DNA from: JACCXG01 sp963750935
GTDB taxonomy: Bacteria; Acidobacteriota; Vicinamibacteria; Vicinamibacterales; 2-12-FULL-66-21
Assembly (NCBI GenBank): GCA_963750935.1
Contig: CAVVSR010000014.1
Span: 868,001-932,000 of the forward strand
Direction: 5' to 3'
Length of the DNA stretch: 64,000 nt
Below are positions 16,218 through 24,541 of the stretch, in pieces (positions within the stretch are counted from its first letter, which is position 1; every line of letters begins with the position of its first letter). Under the pieces are notes generated by a model. It was not told the origin of the DNA. It searched no databases and saw nothing but the letters and a program-made list of their open reading frames with translations. The position numbers were made by a program, and so were the translations under genes.

Positions 16218-16424
16218 TCAGCTTTCGATCAGTCGAACTTCTCCGGCGCGCGGGCCCTTGCCCGATTCCTCCGGAGTGAATTCGACACGCTGCCCTTCGC
16301 GCAGTAGCTCGAACACGGCGCCCCTGACCGAGCTGCGGTGGAAGAAATGCTCGATTCCGCTTTCATCGCGGATGAAACCGAAGCCCTTGTCGATCAGAAG
16401 TCGAGCGATCGTCCCGCTTGGCAT
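16218..16424 (-). CDS. Cold-shock domain protein (CspA family)
   Basis: A 68-residue single-domain nucleic-acid chaperone that melts RNA structure. The RNP1 motif KGFGFIRDE and RNP2-like IEHFFHRSSV are intact, and the end EGQRVEFTPEESGKGPRA-EV fits the family. A good Shine-Dalgarno (CGGAGGA) lies 7 nt upstream of ATG 16424. A strong promoter lies about 185 nt upstream, leaving a long leader as in many cold-shock genes. Confidence 0.92.
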   Translation of the reverse strand: MPSGTIARLLIDKGFGFIRDESGIEHFFHRSSVRGAVFELLREGQRVEFTPEESGKGPRAGEVRLIES

Positions 16425-16615
16425 ACCGTGTCCTCCGATTCAGCGGCCCCCCAGGAACATCCTGGAGGTCGGTCAAGCTCGGTAAACGGAGGAGGGGCCG
16501 GCGGAGGACGCGGCCCGCGCAGTATCCGGGAGCGCCGACGACCGTCCGAAACTTCCCATCCTCGAGCGGACGCCGCCGTCGTGTCAGGCGCACGCTGAGC
16601 TTGAAACCGGGGGCC

Positions 16616-16644
16616 ACTATAGGGAGTTCCTTAGGCGAAGTCAA
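16616..16644 (-). promoter_or_regulatory. Sigma-70 promoter and long leader of the cold-shock gene
   Basis: Minus strand: TTGACT (16639-16644), 17-bp spacer, TATAGT (16616-16621). Transcription should begin near 16609 and leave a leader of about 185 nt before ATG 16424. The leader contains a perfect CCAGG-N5-CCTGG hairpin at 16451-16465, close to the Shine-Dalgarno at about 16431-16437, and GC-rich stems further up. A temperature-responsive leader is inferred by analogy with cspA. Confidence 0.7.
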
Positions 16645-16701
16645 GAAAACGCACCAGAATTTCGCTGACCGGCCGGACCCCTCCCATGGCAGGATTCTGC
16701 C

Positions 16702-17337
16702 GTGTCCAGGCGCGATCGCATCGTCGGGATCGTGCTCGCGGCGGGGCAATCCCGCCGGATGGGCCGCCCTAAAGCTCTGCTGCAGTGCGGTCCTGGCGGT
16801 GAAAAGTTCGTCACCCGACTCATCCGTGTGCTCGTCGAAGCCGGAATCCGCGATGTGGTCATCGTCTCGCGCCCCAACGACGCCGCACTCGCCGCGGCGG
16901 TGGCGGAGGAGCCCGGTGCCACGCTGATTGAGAATCCTGATCCCGATCGCGGCCAGTTGTCGTCGCTGCAGTCGGGCATCGCCGAGGCCGAGCGGCGGGG
17001 GGCCGCCGGCGTGCTGGTGATCCCCGTCGACATCCCGATGGTGCAGGCGGCGACGATCGCGCGCGCCGCCACATTCTTCAAGGCGTCGGTCGCGCCAATC
17101 GTGCGGGTGACGCACCAGGGACGCCACGGGCACCCGGTGGTGTTCGCCGCACAACTGTTCGACGAGCTGCGCCGCGCCGACGTGGCGGTTGGCGCGAAGG
17201 CGGTGCTCTCCAGCCACGCCGCCGATCTCGTCAACCTGGAAGTGGACGACCCCGGCGTGCTGCGCGACGTTGACGAGCCCGCGGACTATCGCGCGTTGTT
17301 CGGGCAGTCGCCGATCGAGGTGGACCGCAGCGACTGA
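16702..17337 (+). CDS. MobA-like nucleotidyltransferase (MocA/CTP:molybdopterin cytidylyltransferase type)
   Basis: NTP-transferase fold protein of 211 residues. The nucleotide-binding start is IVGIVLAAGQSRRMGRPKALL, with the metal-binding VIPVDIPMV and the substrate loop HGHPVVFAAQLFDEL. Relatives of this size make molybdenum cofactor dinucleotides (MocA) for xanthine-dehydrogenase-family enzymes, or act on other sugars; the exact nucleotide is not certain. Start GTG 16702 follows a CAGGAT box by 6 nt, the leaderless pattern of this genome. The moaE/moaD genes 16 kb away are compatible with a Mo-cofactor role. Confidence 0.8.
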   Translation: MSRRDRIVGIVLAAGQSRRMGRPKALLQCGPGGEKFVTRLIRVLVEAGIRDVVIVSRPNDAALAAAVAEEPGATLIENPDPDRGQLSSLQSGIAEAERRGAAGVLVIPVDIPMVQAATIARAATFFKASVAPIVRVTHQGRHGHPVVFAAQLFDELRRADVAVGAKAVLSSHAADLVNLEVDDPGVLRDVDEPADYRALFGQSPIEVDRSD

Positions 17338-17347
17338 GGCGATCCGC

Positions 17348-17857
17348 TCAGGACGGCGCGCCCGCGAACGGGCTCTCGTCGGCGGTCGGTCCGTAGATGG
17401 AGGGCAGCGCCACGCCGAGCTGCCGCAGATAGACCGAAAGCTGGCCGCGATGGTGGTACCAGTGGTTCAGCATCAGCGACCGCAGCAGCCCGATCCGCGG
17501 AGTCGCCCACAGCTCGCGCTCGCCGTCGACCATCCGCCACGTCTCGCCAATCCACGCGTCGTCTTTTCCGCCGAGGATCGACCGTACCTTGGCCAGGCTC
17601 GCCTCGAAGGCCGGCACGAGATCGGCGGCGCTGGCCGCGCTCGGGTGTTCGAACCTCGGCGCCTGGAACGGGGACTTCGTGGCTATCTCCGCGATCGCGC
17701 CGGGGACCACGGCCACGTGCAGCGACAGCTGACCGAGGCTCATCGACTTGGGATGCGGCCGCCACGCCAGTTGATCGTCAGGGACGCGCTCGAGCAGGCG
17801 GCGCGTCGCCCGGGCTTCCTGTTCCACTTCCTTCAGCAGCGTTTCCGCGATGGTCAT
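17348..17857 (-). CDS. DinB/YfiT-like metalloprotein
   Basis: A 169-residue four-helix bundle of the DinB family. The metal-binding histidines are in LSLHVAVVPG and in the C-terminal NHWYHHRGQLSVYLRQLG, the strongest signature. Family members include thiol transferases and proteins of unknown role; none can be chosen here. Start ATG 17857; it converges with the nucleotidyltransferase and diverges from the sensor kinase. Confidence 0.88.
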   Translation of the reverse strand: MTIAETLLKEVEQEARATRRLLERVPDDQLAWRPHPKSMSLGQLSLHVAVVPGAIAEIATKSPFQAPRFEHPSAASAADLVPAFEASLAKVRSILGGKDDAWIGETWRMVDGERELWATPRIGLLRSLMLNHWYHHRGQLSVYLRQLGVALPSIYGPTADESPFAGAPS

Positions 17858-17918
17858 GCAGGACTCCAGTCGGGGTCGGCCCCGATGCGGCGGGGCGCCC
17901 TCGTTCGATAATAGTTCT

Positions 17919-18011
17919 ACGGGTTCTACGGGTTCTACGGGTTCTACGGGTTCTACGGGTTCTACGGGTTCTACGGGTTCTACGGGTTCTACGGGTTCTA
18001 CCAGGTTCTAC
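17919..18011. repeat. Nonamer tandem repeat (TTCTACGGG) upstream of the sensor kinase
   Basis: About ten copies of the 9-bp unit TTCTACGGG run between the divergent DinB gene and the sensor kinase, with one altered unit (TTCTACCAGG) near the end. In one frame it would encode Ser-Thr-Gly repeats, but this lies upstream of the likely start of the kinase. Repeat number may vary and could alter promoter spacing. Confidence 0.85.
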
Positions 18012-18065
18012 GGGTTCGACGAGGGGCGCGTCCGGCCGAGCCGGCCGCCGCCACGCGGGAGGACC

Positions 18066-19217
18066 GTGCCGAGAGTCCGCAAGGCCGTTCAGGAGTCGCG
18101 CGATCTGCAGGTGCTGCGCACCATCGCCGAGGCGTTGAACGCGGCACCCAATGTCGGCGACGCGCTCACCACCACGCTCGACCAGGTGACCACGCTGCTC
18201 GGCCTCGAAGCGGGGTGGATCTGGCTGATCGATCCGCAGACCGGCCGGTTCTACAGCGCGGCGGCGCGGCAGCTGCCGCCGTTCCTGCGCGAGCCGGTGC
18301 GGATGACCGGGCAGTCCTGCTGGTGCCTGAAGGCGTTCAAGGCCGGCGAGCTCACCGCCGGGAACATCGACGTGATGGAGTGCAGCCGGCTGCGCGGCGC
18401 CGTCGCCGCGCGCGATCGGGCCGGCACCCGGGGCCTGCGCTCTCACGCCAGCATCCCGCTGTACTTCGCCAATCGACCGCTCGGCATCATGAACGTCGCC
18501 GCGCCGGCATGGCGGCGTCTCACCCGGCGCGAGCTCGATCTGCTCTCGACGATCGCGTCGCAGGTCGGGGTGGCGATCGAGCGCGCCAGGCTCGCCGGCG
18601 AACGCATCGCCAGCGCCCGGATCGAGGAGCGGACGCGCCTGGCGCGGGAGATTCACGACACGCTGGCGCAGAGCCTGACCGCCATCGGCCTGCAGATCGA
18701 GAGCGCGCTCGACGCCGCGCCGTCGGCCGCGGCCGCGCCGCTGCACCGTGCGCTGGAGCTGTCGCGGTCCGCGCTCGATCGCACGCGCGACTCGATCCGC
18801 GCGCTGCGGTCGGCCGACGTGGCGCCGCTGCCGGAAGCGCTGGCTGGCCTCGCCCACACCGTCGCCGCCGACTCCGGCGTCCGCGTGCACGTACGGACGG
18901 GTGGCGCCTCCAGCCTGACCGTGGAACAGGAAGAGGAAGTGATCCGCATCGCGACCGAGGCGCTGACGAACGTCCGCAAGCACGCGCACGCCACCGACGT
19001 GCACCTCTCGCTCACGATGCGCGGCGGCGGGCTGCGGCTCGAGATTGCCGACAACGGCCGCGGCTTCTCGCCGCGCGCCGCCTCGTCCGGCTTCGGGATC
19101 GTCGGCATGCGCGAGCGGGCGGCGAATCTCGGCGGCCGGCTGGCGATCGCGAAGCCGTCGCGCGGATCGGGCACGCGGGTGGTTCTCACCATCGGCGGGC
19201 GGAGGGCCACCCGATGA
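18066..19217 (+). CDS. NarL-type sensor histidine kinase with GAF domain
   Basis: Cytosolic two-component sensor of about 383 residues. An N-terminal GAF domain (around residues 15-170: LRTIAEALNAAPNVGDAL, LGLEAGWIWLID, HASIPLYFANRPLGIMNVA) is followed by a HisKA_3 region with the phospho-His in RLAREIHDTLAQSLTAIGLQ and an ATPase domain with N box TEALTNVRKHAHA and G box NGRGF...GFGIVGMRERA. Start GTG 18066 is chosen because GGGAGGA precedes it and the GAF domain begins there; an upstream ATG (17850) would translate the nonamer repeat. Its stop overlaps the response regulator (ATGA). The signal is unknown; two GAF cysteines (QSCWCLKAF) could bind a ligand or metal. Confidence 0.9.
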   Translation: MPRVRKAVQESRDLQVLRTIAEALNAAPNVGDALTTTLDQVTTLLGLEAGWIWLIDPQTGRFYSAAARQLPPFLREPVRMTGQSCWCLKAFKAGELTAGNIDVMECSRLRGAVAARDRAGTRGLRSHASIPLYFANRPLGIMNVAAPAWRRLTRRELDLLSTIASQVGVAIERARLAGERIASARIEERTRLAREIHDTLAQSLTAIGLQIESALDAAPSAAAAPLHRALELSRSALDRTRDSIRALRSADVAPLPEALAGLAHTVAADSGVRVHVRTGGASSLTVEQEEEVIRIATEALTNVRKHAHATDVHLSLTMRGGGLRLEIADNGRGFSPRAASSGFGIVGMRERAANLGGRLAIAKPSRGSGTRVVLTIGGRRATR

Positions 19218-19843
19218 TCCGCGTGGCGATCGTCGACGACCACCCGATCGTGCACGACGGCGTTGCCGCCGCGCTCAATCGCACGCCGGACGTCCGTCTG
19301 GTCGACGCCGCCGAGAGCGTCGAGGCGGCGATCGCGGCGCTGCCCCGATCGAACCCCGACGTCATCCTGCTCGACGTCCGGCTCCACGGCGCCGACGGCC
19401 TGTCGTCGATCGCGACGCTGCTGGCGGCCCGCCCCGCGGCGCGCATCATCGTGTTCTCGGCCTACGACCTCGACGAGTACATCTTCGGCGCGATGCGGTC
19501 GGGCGCCAAGGGCTACGTCCTGAAGGGCACGGCCGGCACCGAGCTGGTCGCCGCGATCCGCCGCGTGCATGCCGGGGACTCGTACGTCTCGCCCACGCTC
19601 AGCGCCAGGCTGGTGGAGCAGCTCCAGCCGCGCACGCGGGGCTCCCGCACCCTGACCGCACGCGAGCTGATGGTGCTGCGTCTGGTGGCCTCCGGCCTCT
19701 CGAATCGCGACATCGCCGCCGCGCTGTCGATCACCGAACGCACCGTCAAGTTCCACGTCACCGCCATCCTCAACCGCCTCGGCGCCGACAACCGCACCCA
19801 GGCCGTCGCCCTCGCCGTTCGCCGCGGAATCCTCAATATGTGA
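19214..19843 (+). CDS. NarL/LuxR-family response regulator
   Basis: A 209-residue partner of the upstream kinase, coupled by a 4-nt overlap. The receiver domain has VAIVDDHPIVHDG, the phospho-acceptor Asp in VILLDVRLHGADG, the Thr/Ser switch in VFSAYD and the Lys in GYVLKGT. A LuxR-type HTH lies at the C-terminus: LTARELMVLRLVASGLSN-RDIAAALSITERTVKFH. It likely binds DNA as a dimer on phosphorylation. Target genes are not evident. Confidence 0.93.
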   Translation: MIRVAIVDDHPIVHDGVAAALNRTPDVRLVDAAESVEAAIAALPRSNPDVILLDVRLHGADGLSSIATLLAARPAARIIVFSAYDLDEYIFGAMRSGAKGYVLKGTAGTELVAAIRRVHAGDSYVSPTLSARLVEQLQPRTRGSRTLTARELMVLRLVASGLSNRDIAAALSITERTVKFHVTAILNRLGADNRTQAVALAVRRGILNM

Positions 19844-19851
19844 TCGTCGTC

Positions 19852-19914
19852 GGGACGCGGGACTCGGGACTCGGGACGCGGGACTCGGGACTCGGGATGC
19901 GGGACGCGGGATGC
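19852..19914. repeat. Nine tandem heptamers (GGGACTC/GGGACGC)
   Basis: Nine consecutive 7-bp units GGGA(C/T)(T/G)C start 9 nt after the response-regulator stop. Related arrays (GGGATTC/GGGAAGC) follow queA and GGGACGC units precede the kinase gene near 28.8 kb. Confidence 0.85.
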
Positions 19915-20004
19915 CCTGTCCATTAGTCCAGTGACGCCCCTGCCAGGTCGCCGGGACCGCGGCGGCGGCGGACGGGCGATACTCTTCGCGAACGGAGGGT
20001 TCGC

Positions 20005-20733
20005 ATGAGCGACAGGCAGCGGGTGGCGGTCGTCACCGGCGGCAGCCGGGGCCTGGGGAACGTGATCGCGCGGGTGCTGGCGGTGCGCGGCTACGACCTG
20101 GTGATTGGCGGGCGCGAGAAGAGGGCACTGAACGACGCGGCGACGACGCTGCGCGGGCTGGGGCGGCGGGTCGTCACCGTTGACGGGGACATCTCCGACC
20201 CGGCCGTCTGCACCTGGCTCGTCGACGAAGCGCGGCAGCTCGGCGGCCTGCAGGTGCTCGTCAACAACGCCTCGGAGCTCGGCGGCGTCAAGCCGCTCGC
20301 CGACACCGACGCGCCGCTCGCCGAGCACATCCTCCGCGTCAACGTCGTCTCGCCGATCGTCCTGGTGAAGCTGGCGACGCCGCTGCTGCAGCAGGACGGC
20401 GGCCTGATCGTCAACGTGTCGAGCGACGCGGCCCGCGGCGCGTACCCTGGCTGGGGCGTCTACGGCGCGAGCAAGGCCGCGCTCGAACTGATCACGAGGA
20501 CGATGGATGCGGAGCTGCGATCGGGGCGGGTGTTCGCCGTCGCCGTCGATCCGGGTGACATGCGCACGCGCATGCAGCAGGAAGCCTTTCCCGGCGAGGA
20601 CATCTCCGACCGCCCCGAGCCGGAAGTGACGGCGCCGTTCTGGAACTGGCTGTTTGCGCAGGATCCCGCCGCGGTCGGCGGCCAGCGGTTCACCGCGCAG
20701 GAGGATCTCGAGCGATGGCTGCTGCCGGCGTAA
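20005..20733 (+). CDS. Short-chain dehydrogenase/reductase
   Basis: Classical SDR of 242 residues. The cofactor motif is VVTGGSRGLGNVIA (TGxxxGxG), NNASEL is the NNAG-like strand, and the catalytic Ser (IVNVSSDA) and Tyr-Lys (VYGASKAA) are in place. The RGLG and GGREK segments suggest an NADP preference, though not firmly. GGAGGG lies 7 nt before ATG 20005. The 3' end overlaps queA-like by 19 nt, so the two are probably cotranscribed. Substrate unknown. Confidence 0.9.
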   Translation: MSDRQRVAVVTGGSRGLGNVIARVLAVRGYDLVIGGREKRALNDAATTLRGLGRRVVTVDGDISDPAVCTWLVDEARQLGGLQVLVNNASELGGVKPLADTDAPLAEHILRVNVVSPIVLVKLATPLLQQDGGLIVNVSSDAARGAYPGWGVYGASKAALELITRTMDAELRSGRVFAVAVDPGDMRTRMQQEAFPGEDISDRPEPEVTAPFWNWLFAQDPAAVGGQRFTAQEDLERWLLPA

Positions 20734-21836
20734 TCGCCGACTTCGAGCTGCCGGCGTCGCTCGAAGCCGCGGAGCCGCCCGAGGCCCGCGGCCTGGCGCG
20801 CGATTCGGTGCGGCTGCTGGTGTCGAACACCGCGGACGACACGATCACCCACGCGCGGTTCAGCGATCTGCCGCAGTGGCTGGACGAGGGCGATCTGATC
20901 GTCGTCAACACCAGCGGAACGCTGAACGCCGCGCTGTCGGTGGACGCGGACGGCCGTCCGTACGACCTGCATCTCTCGACCCGCCTGCCGGGCGGCTTCT
21001 GGAGCGTCGAGCTGCGGGTGTTCGAGCAGATGAAGTCGCGGCCGACACGGGACGCACGCGCGGGGCTGCACCTGCGATTGCCCGGCGGCGGGAATGCCAC
21101 GCTGCTGGCGCCTTACCCGTTCGATCGTTCGCCGGCGAGCGGCTCGCGCCTCTGGCTGGCCGCTCTCGATCTTCCCGAGGCCGTCGAGCCGTACCTCGCG
21201 CGGCATGGATTTCCGATCCGCTACGGGTACGTGCCGGAGCCGTGGCCGGCGTCGATGTATCAGACGATTTTCGCGACCGAGCCCGGCAGCGCCGAGATGC
21301 CGTCAGCCGGCCGCCCGTTCACCGACGCGCTGGTGACGCGGTTGATCGCGCGTGGCGTGCAGGTTGCGCCGCTCCTGCTGCACACCGGCGTGGCCAGCCT
21401 GGAAGATCACGAGCCGCCGTACGAAGAGTTCTACCGTGTCTCGGCGGAGACGGCCGAGCGGGTGACCACGGCGCGCCGTCGCGGTCATCGGATCATCGCG
21501 GTCGGCACCACGGTTGTTCGCGCCCTCGAGACCGTGACCGACGGGAACGGTGTCACCCACCCCGGGTCGGGCTGGACCGGCCTGGTGATCGGGCCGGACC
21601 GCCCGCTGCGCTCGGTCGACTCGCTGATCACCGGCCTCCACGAGCCGCGTGCTACCCACCTCGCCATGCTCGAACGGGTACTCGACGCCGCATCCCGCGC
21701 CCGCTCGCGTGATGCGCGCGTCACCGAGAGTCTCTGCGGTCCCTGCCATCTCGACCGCGCCTACGCCGAAGCCCGCGCCGCCGGCTACCTCTGGCACGAG
21801 TTCGGCGACTCCCACCTGATCCTGGGACCTCAATAG
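20715..21836 (+). CDS. queA: S-adenosylmethionine:tRNA ribosyltransferase-isomerase-like protein
   Basis: QueA transfers and rearranges the ribose of SAM onto preQ1 in tRNA during queuosine synthesis. The 373-residue product keeps the family blocks: DLPQWLDEGDLIVVNTSGTL, GFPIRYGYVPEPWPASMYQT, FT-DALVTRLIARGVQVAPLLLHTG, GHRIIAVGTTVVRALETV and WTGLVIGPDRPLRSVDSLIT. It is somewhat divergent at the N-terminus, and such QueA-like proteins occur beside SDR genes, so a related but different reaction cannot be ruled out. No tgt is in the window. Confidence 0.8.
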   Translation: MAAAGVIADFELPASLEAAEPPEARGLARDSVRLLVSNTADDTITHARFSDLPQWLDEGDLIVVNTSGTLNAALSVDADGRPYDLHLSTRLPGGFWSVELRVFEQMKSRPTRDARAGLHLRLPGGGNATLLAPYPFDRSPASGSRLWLAALDLPEAVEPYLARHGFPIRYGYVPEPWPASMYQTIFATEPGSAEMPSAGRPFTDALVTRLIARGVQVAPLLLHTGVASLEDHEPPYEEFYRVSAETAERVTTARRRGHRIIAVGTTVVRALETVTDGNGVTHPGSGWTGLVIGPDRPLRSVDSLITGLHEPRATHLAMLERVLDAASRARSRDARVTESLCGPCHLDRAYAEARAAGYLWHEFGDSHLILGPQ

Positions 21837-21900
21837 GGATTCGGGAAGCGGGATTCGGGAAGCGGGATTCGGGAAGCGGGAACGCGGGGACGCGGGGAGC
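21836..21900. repeat. Tandem heptamers (GGGATTC/GGGAAGC)
   Basis: Alternating GGGATTC and GGGAAGC units begin at the last base of the queA-like stop and run for about nine copies, the last ones with an 8-bp unit (GGGAACGC, GGGGACGC). The array stops just before a possible -10 (TATGTT, 21905-21910) of the next gene. Confidence 0.85.
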
Positions 21901-21922
21901 CGGTTATGTTAGCCTCCCCATC

Positions 21923-22786
21923 ATGTCCCCACTCACCAGACGCGAGGCGCTTGCCGGCGCGGCGGCCATGCTGGCTGCGCCATCCATAGCATCCAGCCAG
22001 TCACCCGGTCAGGGTAAAGCCGTGGTGAAGGGCCGCCTGAAACAGTCGGTGTGCCGGTGGTGCTACGCCAAGATCCCGCTCAACGACTTCTTCAAGGCGG
22101 TCGCGGATATGGGTCTGACCGCGGTCGATCTCCTCACCGAGAAGGAGTGGCCGATCGCGGCGGAGCACGGCCTGATCTGCTCGATGGGATCGGGCGCGGG
22201 CGGCGGCATCAACGACGGCCTGAACGTCAAGGGCAATCACGACAAGATCGTCGCCAGCCTCGAGCGCGCCATTCCGATCGCGGCGAAGGCCAAGGTGCCG
22301 AACCTGATCACGTTCTTCGGCAACCGCCGCGGCATGGGTGACGAGGAGGCGGCGGCCAATTGCGTCGAGGGGCTCAACCGCATCAAGAAGGTGGCCGAGG
22401 ATCACGGCGTGACGATCTGCCTCGAGCTCCTCAACAGCAAGGTCGATCACAAGGACTACCACGGCGACCACTCGGCGTTCGGCGTCAACGTGGTCAAGGC
22501 GGTCGGATCACCGCGCGTGAAGCTGCTCTACGACATCTACCATATGCAGATCATGGAAGGGGATCTGATCCGCACCATTCGCGACAACCGCGAGTACTTC
22601 GCGCACTTCCATACCGGCGGCGTCCCCGGCCGCCACGAGCTCGACGACACCCAGGAAATCCAGTGGCGATCCGTCGCCACGGCCATCGTCGACATGGGCT
22701 TCCAGGGCTACTTCGCGCACGAGTTCATCCCCGTGCGCGATCCGCTGCCGTCACTGCGCGAAGCAGTCGTGCTGTGCGACGTTTAA
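21923..22786 (+). CDS. Exported TIM-barrel sugar isomerase/epimerase-like protein
   Basis: A 287-residue xylose-isomerase-like TIM barrel with a Tat-type signal (LTRREALAGAAAMLAAPS). It resembles hydroxypyruvate isomerases: VCRWCYAKIPLNDFF, ICLELLNSKVDHKDY with the metal-ligand Glu, LLYDIYHMQIMEGDLI with Asp and His, HFHTGGVPGRHELDD and GYFAHEFIP for the last Glu. Action in the periplasm on a hydroxyacid or sugar is inferred. The ThuA-domain exported protein follows 42 nt later, another sign of a carbohydrate unit. Confidence 0.85.
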   Translation: MSPLTRREALAGAAAMLAAPSIASSQSPGQGKAVVKGRLKQSVCRWCYAKIPLNDFFKAVADMGLTAVDLLTEKEWPIAAEHGLICSMGSGAGGGINDGLNVKGNHDKIVASLERAIPIAAKAKVPNLITFFGNRRGMGDEEAAANCVEGLNRIKKVAEDHGVTICLELLNSKVDHKDYHGDHSAFGVNVVKAVGSPRVKLLYDIYHMQIMEGDLIRTIRDNREYFAHFHTGGVPGRHELDDTQEIQWRSVATAIVDMGFQGYFAHEFIPVRDPLPSLREAVVLCDV

Positions 22787-22816
22787 GCACGTTCGCACGC
22801 AGCACGTAACCCGCGC

Positions 22817-22822
22817 TACGAT
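22817..22822 (+). promoter_or_regulatory. Putative leaderless -10 of the ThuA gene
   Basis: TACGAT is separated by 6 nt (TTGCCC) from ATG 22829, with no Shine-Dalgarno in between. No clear -35. Support is from repetition of this geometry in the window. Confidence 0.4.
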
Positions 22823-22828
22823 TTGCCC

Positions 22829-23764
22829 ATGACGACTTCCTCATTCCTCCGCCGCGCCGCCTGGTTCGCCGTCGCCGGCGCGCTGATGCTCTCCACGCTG
22901 CCCGTCCGCGGGGCGGACAAGCGGATTGTGCTGATTGCCGGCAAGCCGAGCCATCCGCCCGGCATGCACGAGTTCCGCGCCGGGTGCCTGCTGTTTCAGA
23001 AAGCGCTGGCCGCGGTGCCCGGCGTCACCGTTCAGGTTTACGACATGGGCTGGCCGGCGAAGATGGTCGACGGCGCGCGCGTCGACGACAGCGCCGCCCT
23101 CGACACGGCCGACGCGGTGCTGATCTATGCGGACGGCGGCAAGGGTCATCCCGCGATCCAGGGCGAGCGGCTCAAGGTCATCGAGGCGCTGGCCGCAAAG
23201 GGCGTCGGCCTCGGCTTCGCGCACTACGGCGTCGAGGTCCCGACCGGCGTGCCTGGCGACGCACTGCACCAGCTCATCGGCGGGTTCTACGAGGACAAGT
23301 TCTCGGTCAATCCGATGTGGACGCCGTCGTTTCAGAAGATGCCGAACCATCCGGTGACGCGCGGCGTCGGACCGTTCGCGACCCACGACGAGTGGTACTT
23401 CAACATGCGCTGGACCGCCGATCCCGCGGTGAAGTCCCGCATCACGCCGATTCTCGTGGATACGCCGAGCGACGACGTGCGTGACGGGCCGTACGTGTAC
23501 CCGCGCGGGCCCTACGAACACGTCGTGGCCGACAAGGGCAAGGTCGAAACGATGATGTGGGTCTACGAACGGCCCAACGGCGGGCGTGGGTTCGGGTTCA
23601 CCGGCGGCCACACGCACGCGAACTGGGGCGACGCCAACCAGCGTCGGGTCATGCTCAACGCGCTGCTGTGGATCGCGAAGATCGACGTGCCGGCCGGCGG
23701 CGTCGTCGACAAAATCACCGCCGAGGATGTGACCCAGAACCTCGACGACAAGCGGAAGAAGTAA
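22829..23764 (+). CDS. Exported ThuA-domain protein
   Basis: A 311-residue secreted protein: signal peptide MTTSSFLRRAAWFAVAGALM with a second half ending near VRGA. The ThuA (type 1 glutamine-amidotransferase-like) fold is indicated by IVLIAGKPSHPPGMHEF, ADAVLIYADGGKGHP, GFAHYGVEVP and GGHTHANWGDANQR near the end, plus HPVTRGVGPFATHDEWYFN. ThuA-like proteins act in sugar (trehalose-type or keto-sugar) metabolism in Acidobacteriota and Bacteroidota. Start ATG 22829 gives the best signal peptide. Confidence 0.85.
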   Translation: MTTSSFLRRAAWFAVAGALMLSTLPVRGADKRIVLIAGKPSHPPGMHEFRAGCLLFQKALAAVPGVTVQVYDMGWPAKMVDGARVDDSAALDTADAVLIYADGGKGHPAIQGERLKVIEALAAKGVGLGFAHYGVEVPTGVPGDALHQLIGGFYEDKFSVNPMWTPSFQKMPNHPVTRGVGPFATHDEWYFNMRWTADPAVKSRITPILVDTPSDDVRDGPYVYPRGPYEHVVADKGKVETMMWVYERPNGGRGFGFTGGHTHANWGDANQRRVMLNALLWIAKIDVPAGGVVDKITAEDVTQNLDDKRKK

Positions 23765-23773
23765 GCCGGCGGT

Positions 23774-24433
23774 TCAGCGCACGCCGGCCAGCTCGCGAAT
23801 GCGATCGAGGGTGAGGTCGGCAGCCGACGACAGCTCCAGATCGGCCCCCTCGAAGTCATGGGTCAGGCGATTGAGGTGATGGGGAATGGCGACGGTGCGC
23901 ATCCCGGCCGCGCGCGCCGCCGTCAGCCCCGGTCCCGAGTCCTCAATCGCGACGCAATGCGCGGGCTCGACGCCGAGCCGACGCGCCGCCTCCAGATACA
24001 CGTCAGGCGCCGGCTTCGGGTGCGCCACCTGGTCGGCTGTGACGATGACGTCGAACGACGGCGTCAGGTCCAGCTCCTCCAGCGCCCGGGCCACCCAGTT
24101 CGATGAGGCCGCGGAGGCGATCGCGCGCGGCACGCCCGCCGAGACCAGAGCGGTGACCAGCGTGGCGATTCCCGGCATCGGCTCCATCCGCAGGTGGTCG
24201 ACGAAATAGGTCCGCGTTTTCTTGCGGAATCGCTCGTAGCTGGGGGGCGTTGCCGTCCGCTCGCACAGCCAGTCCCACCAGTGGTTCCGCGGCTGCACCC
24301 GCCCGATGCACGTGCACCACTCCTCCTCGGTCAGCTCGACGCCGTGTTCGGCAAAGAACTGCCGGTGTGACTGATATTCCGCGCTCTCACTGTCCAGAAT
24401 CGTTCCGTCGAAATCGAAGATCACCGCAATCAT
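23774..24433 (-). CDS. HAD-superfamily phosphatase/phosphomutase-like protein
   Basis: A 219-residue HAD hydrolase of the beta-phosphoglucomutase/DOG-phosphatase group: motif I IAVIFDFDGTILDSESAEYQ, motif II AIASAASSNW, motif III Lys in VAHPKPAPDVYLEAARRLG, motif IV CVAIEDSGPGLTAARAAG. A helical cap lies between residues 20 and 90. The substrate may be a sugar phosphate; not determined. It converges on the ThuA gene with 9 bp between stops. Confidence 0.88.
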   Translation of the reverse strand: MIAVIFDFDGTILDSESAEYQSHRQFFAEHGVELTEEEWCTCIGRVQPRNHWWDWLCERTATPPSYERFRKKTRTYFVDHLRMEPMPGIATLVTALVSAGVPRAIASAASSNWVARALEELDLTPSFDVIVTADQVAHPKPAPDVYLEAARRLGVEPAHCVAIEDSGPGLTAARAAGMRTVAIPHHLNRLTHDFEGADLELSSAADLTLDRIRELAGVR

Positions 24434-24541
24434 CGGCACGTTGACTGGTATCCGTTCCTGGCTGCCGGGCGCCCCATCGCCGCCGTGGCATGAGTGTCCC
24501 CTCTCAGAGGTAGGATACGTTCGTTTCAAGGAAGGATCCCG

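Noticed and set aside
17919..18011. CRISPR-like array or Ser-Thr-Gly-repeat protein start
   Set aside because: The units are 9-bp tandem repeats without spacers, and the conserved kinase begins downstream at GTG 18066 after a GGGAGGA. The Gly/Thr frame is upstream non-coding sequence.
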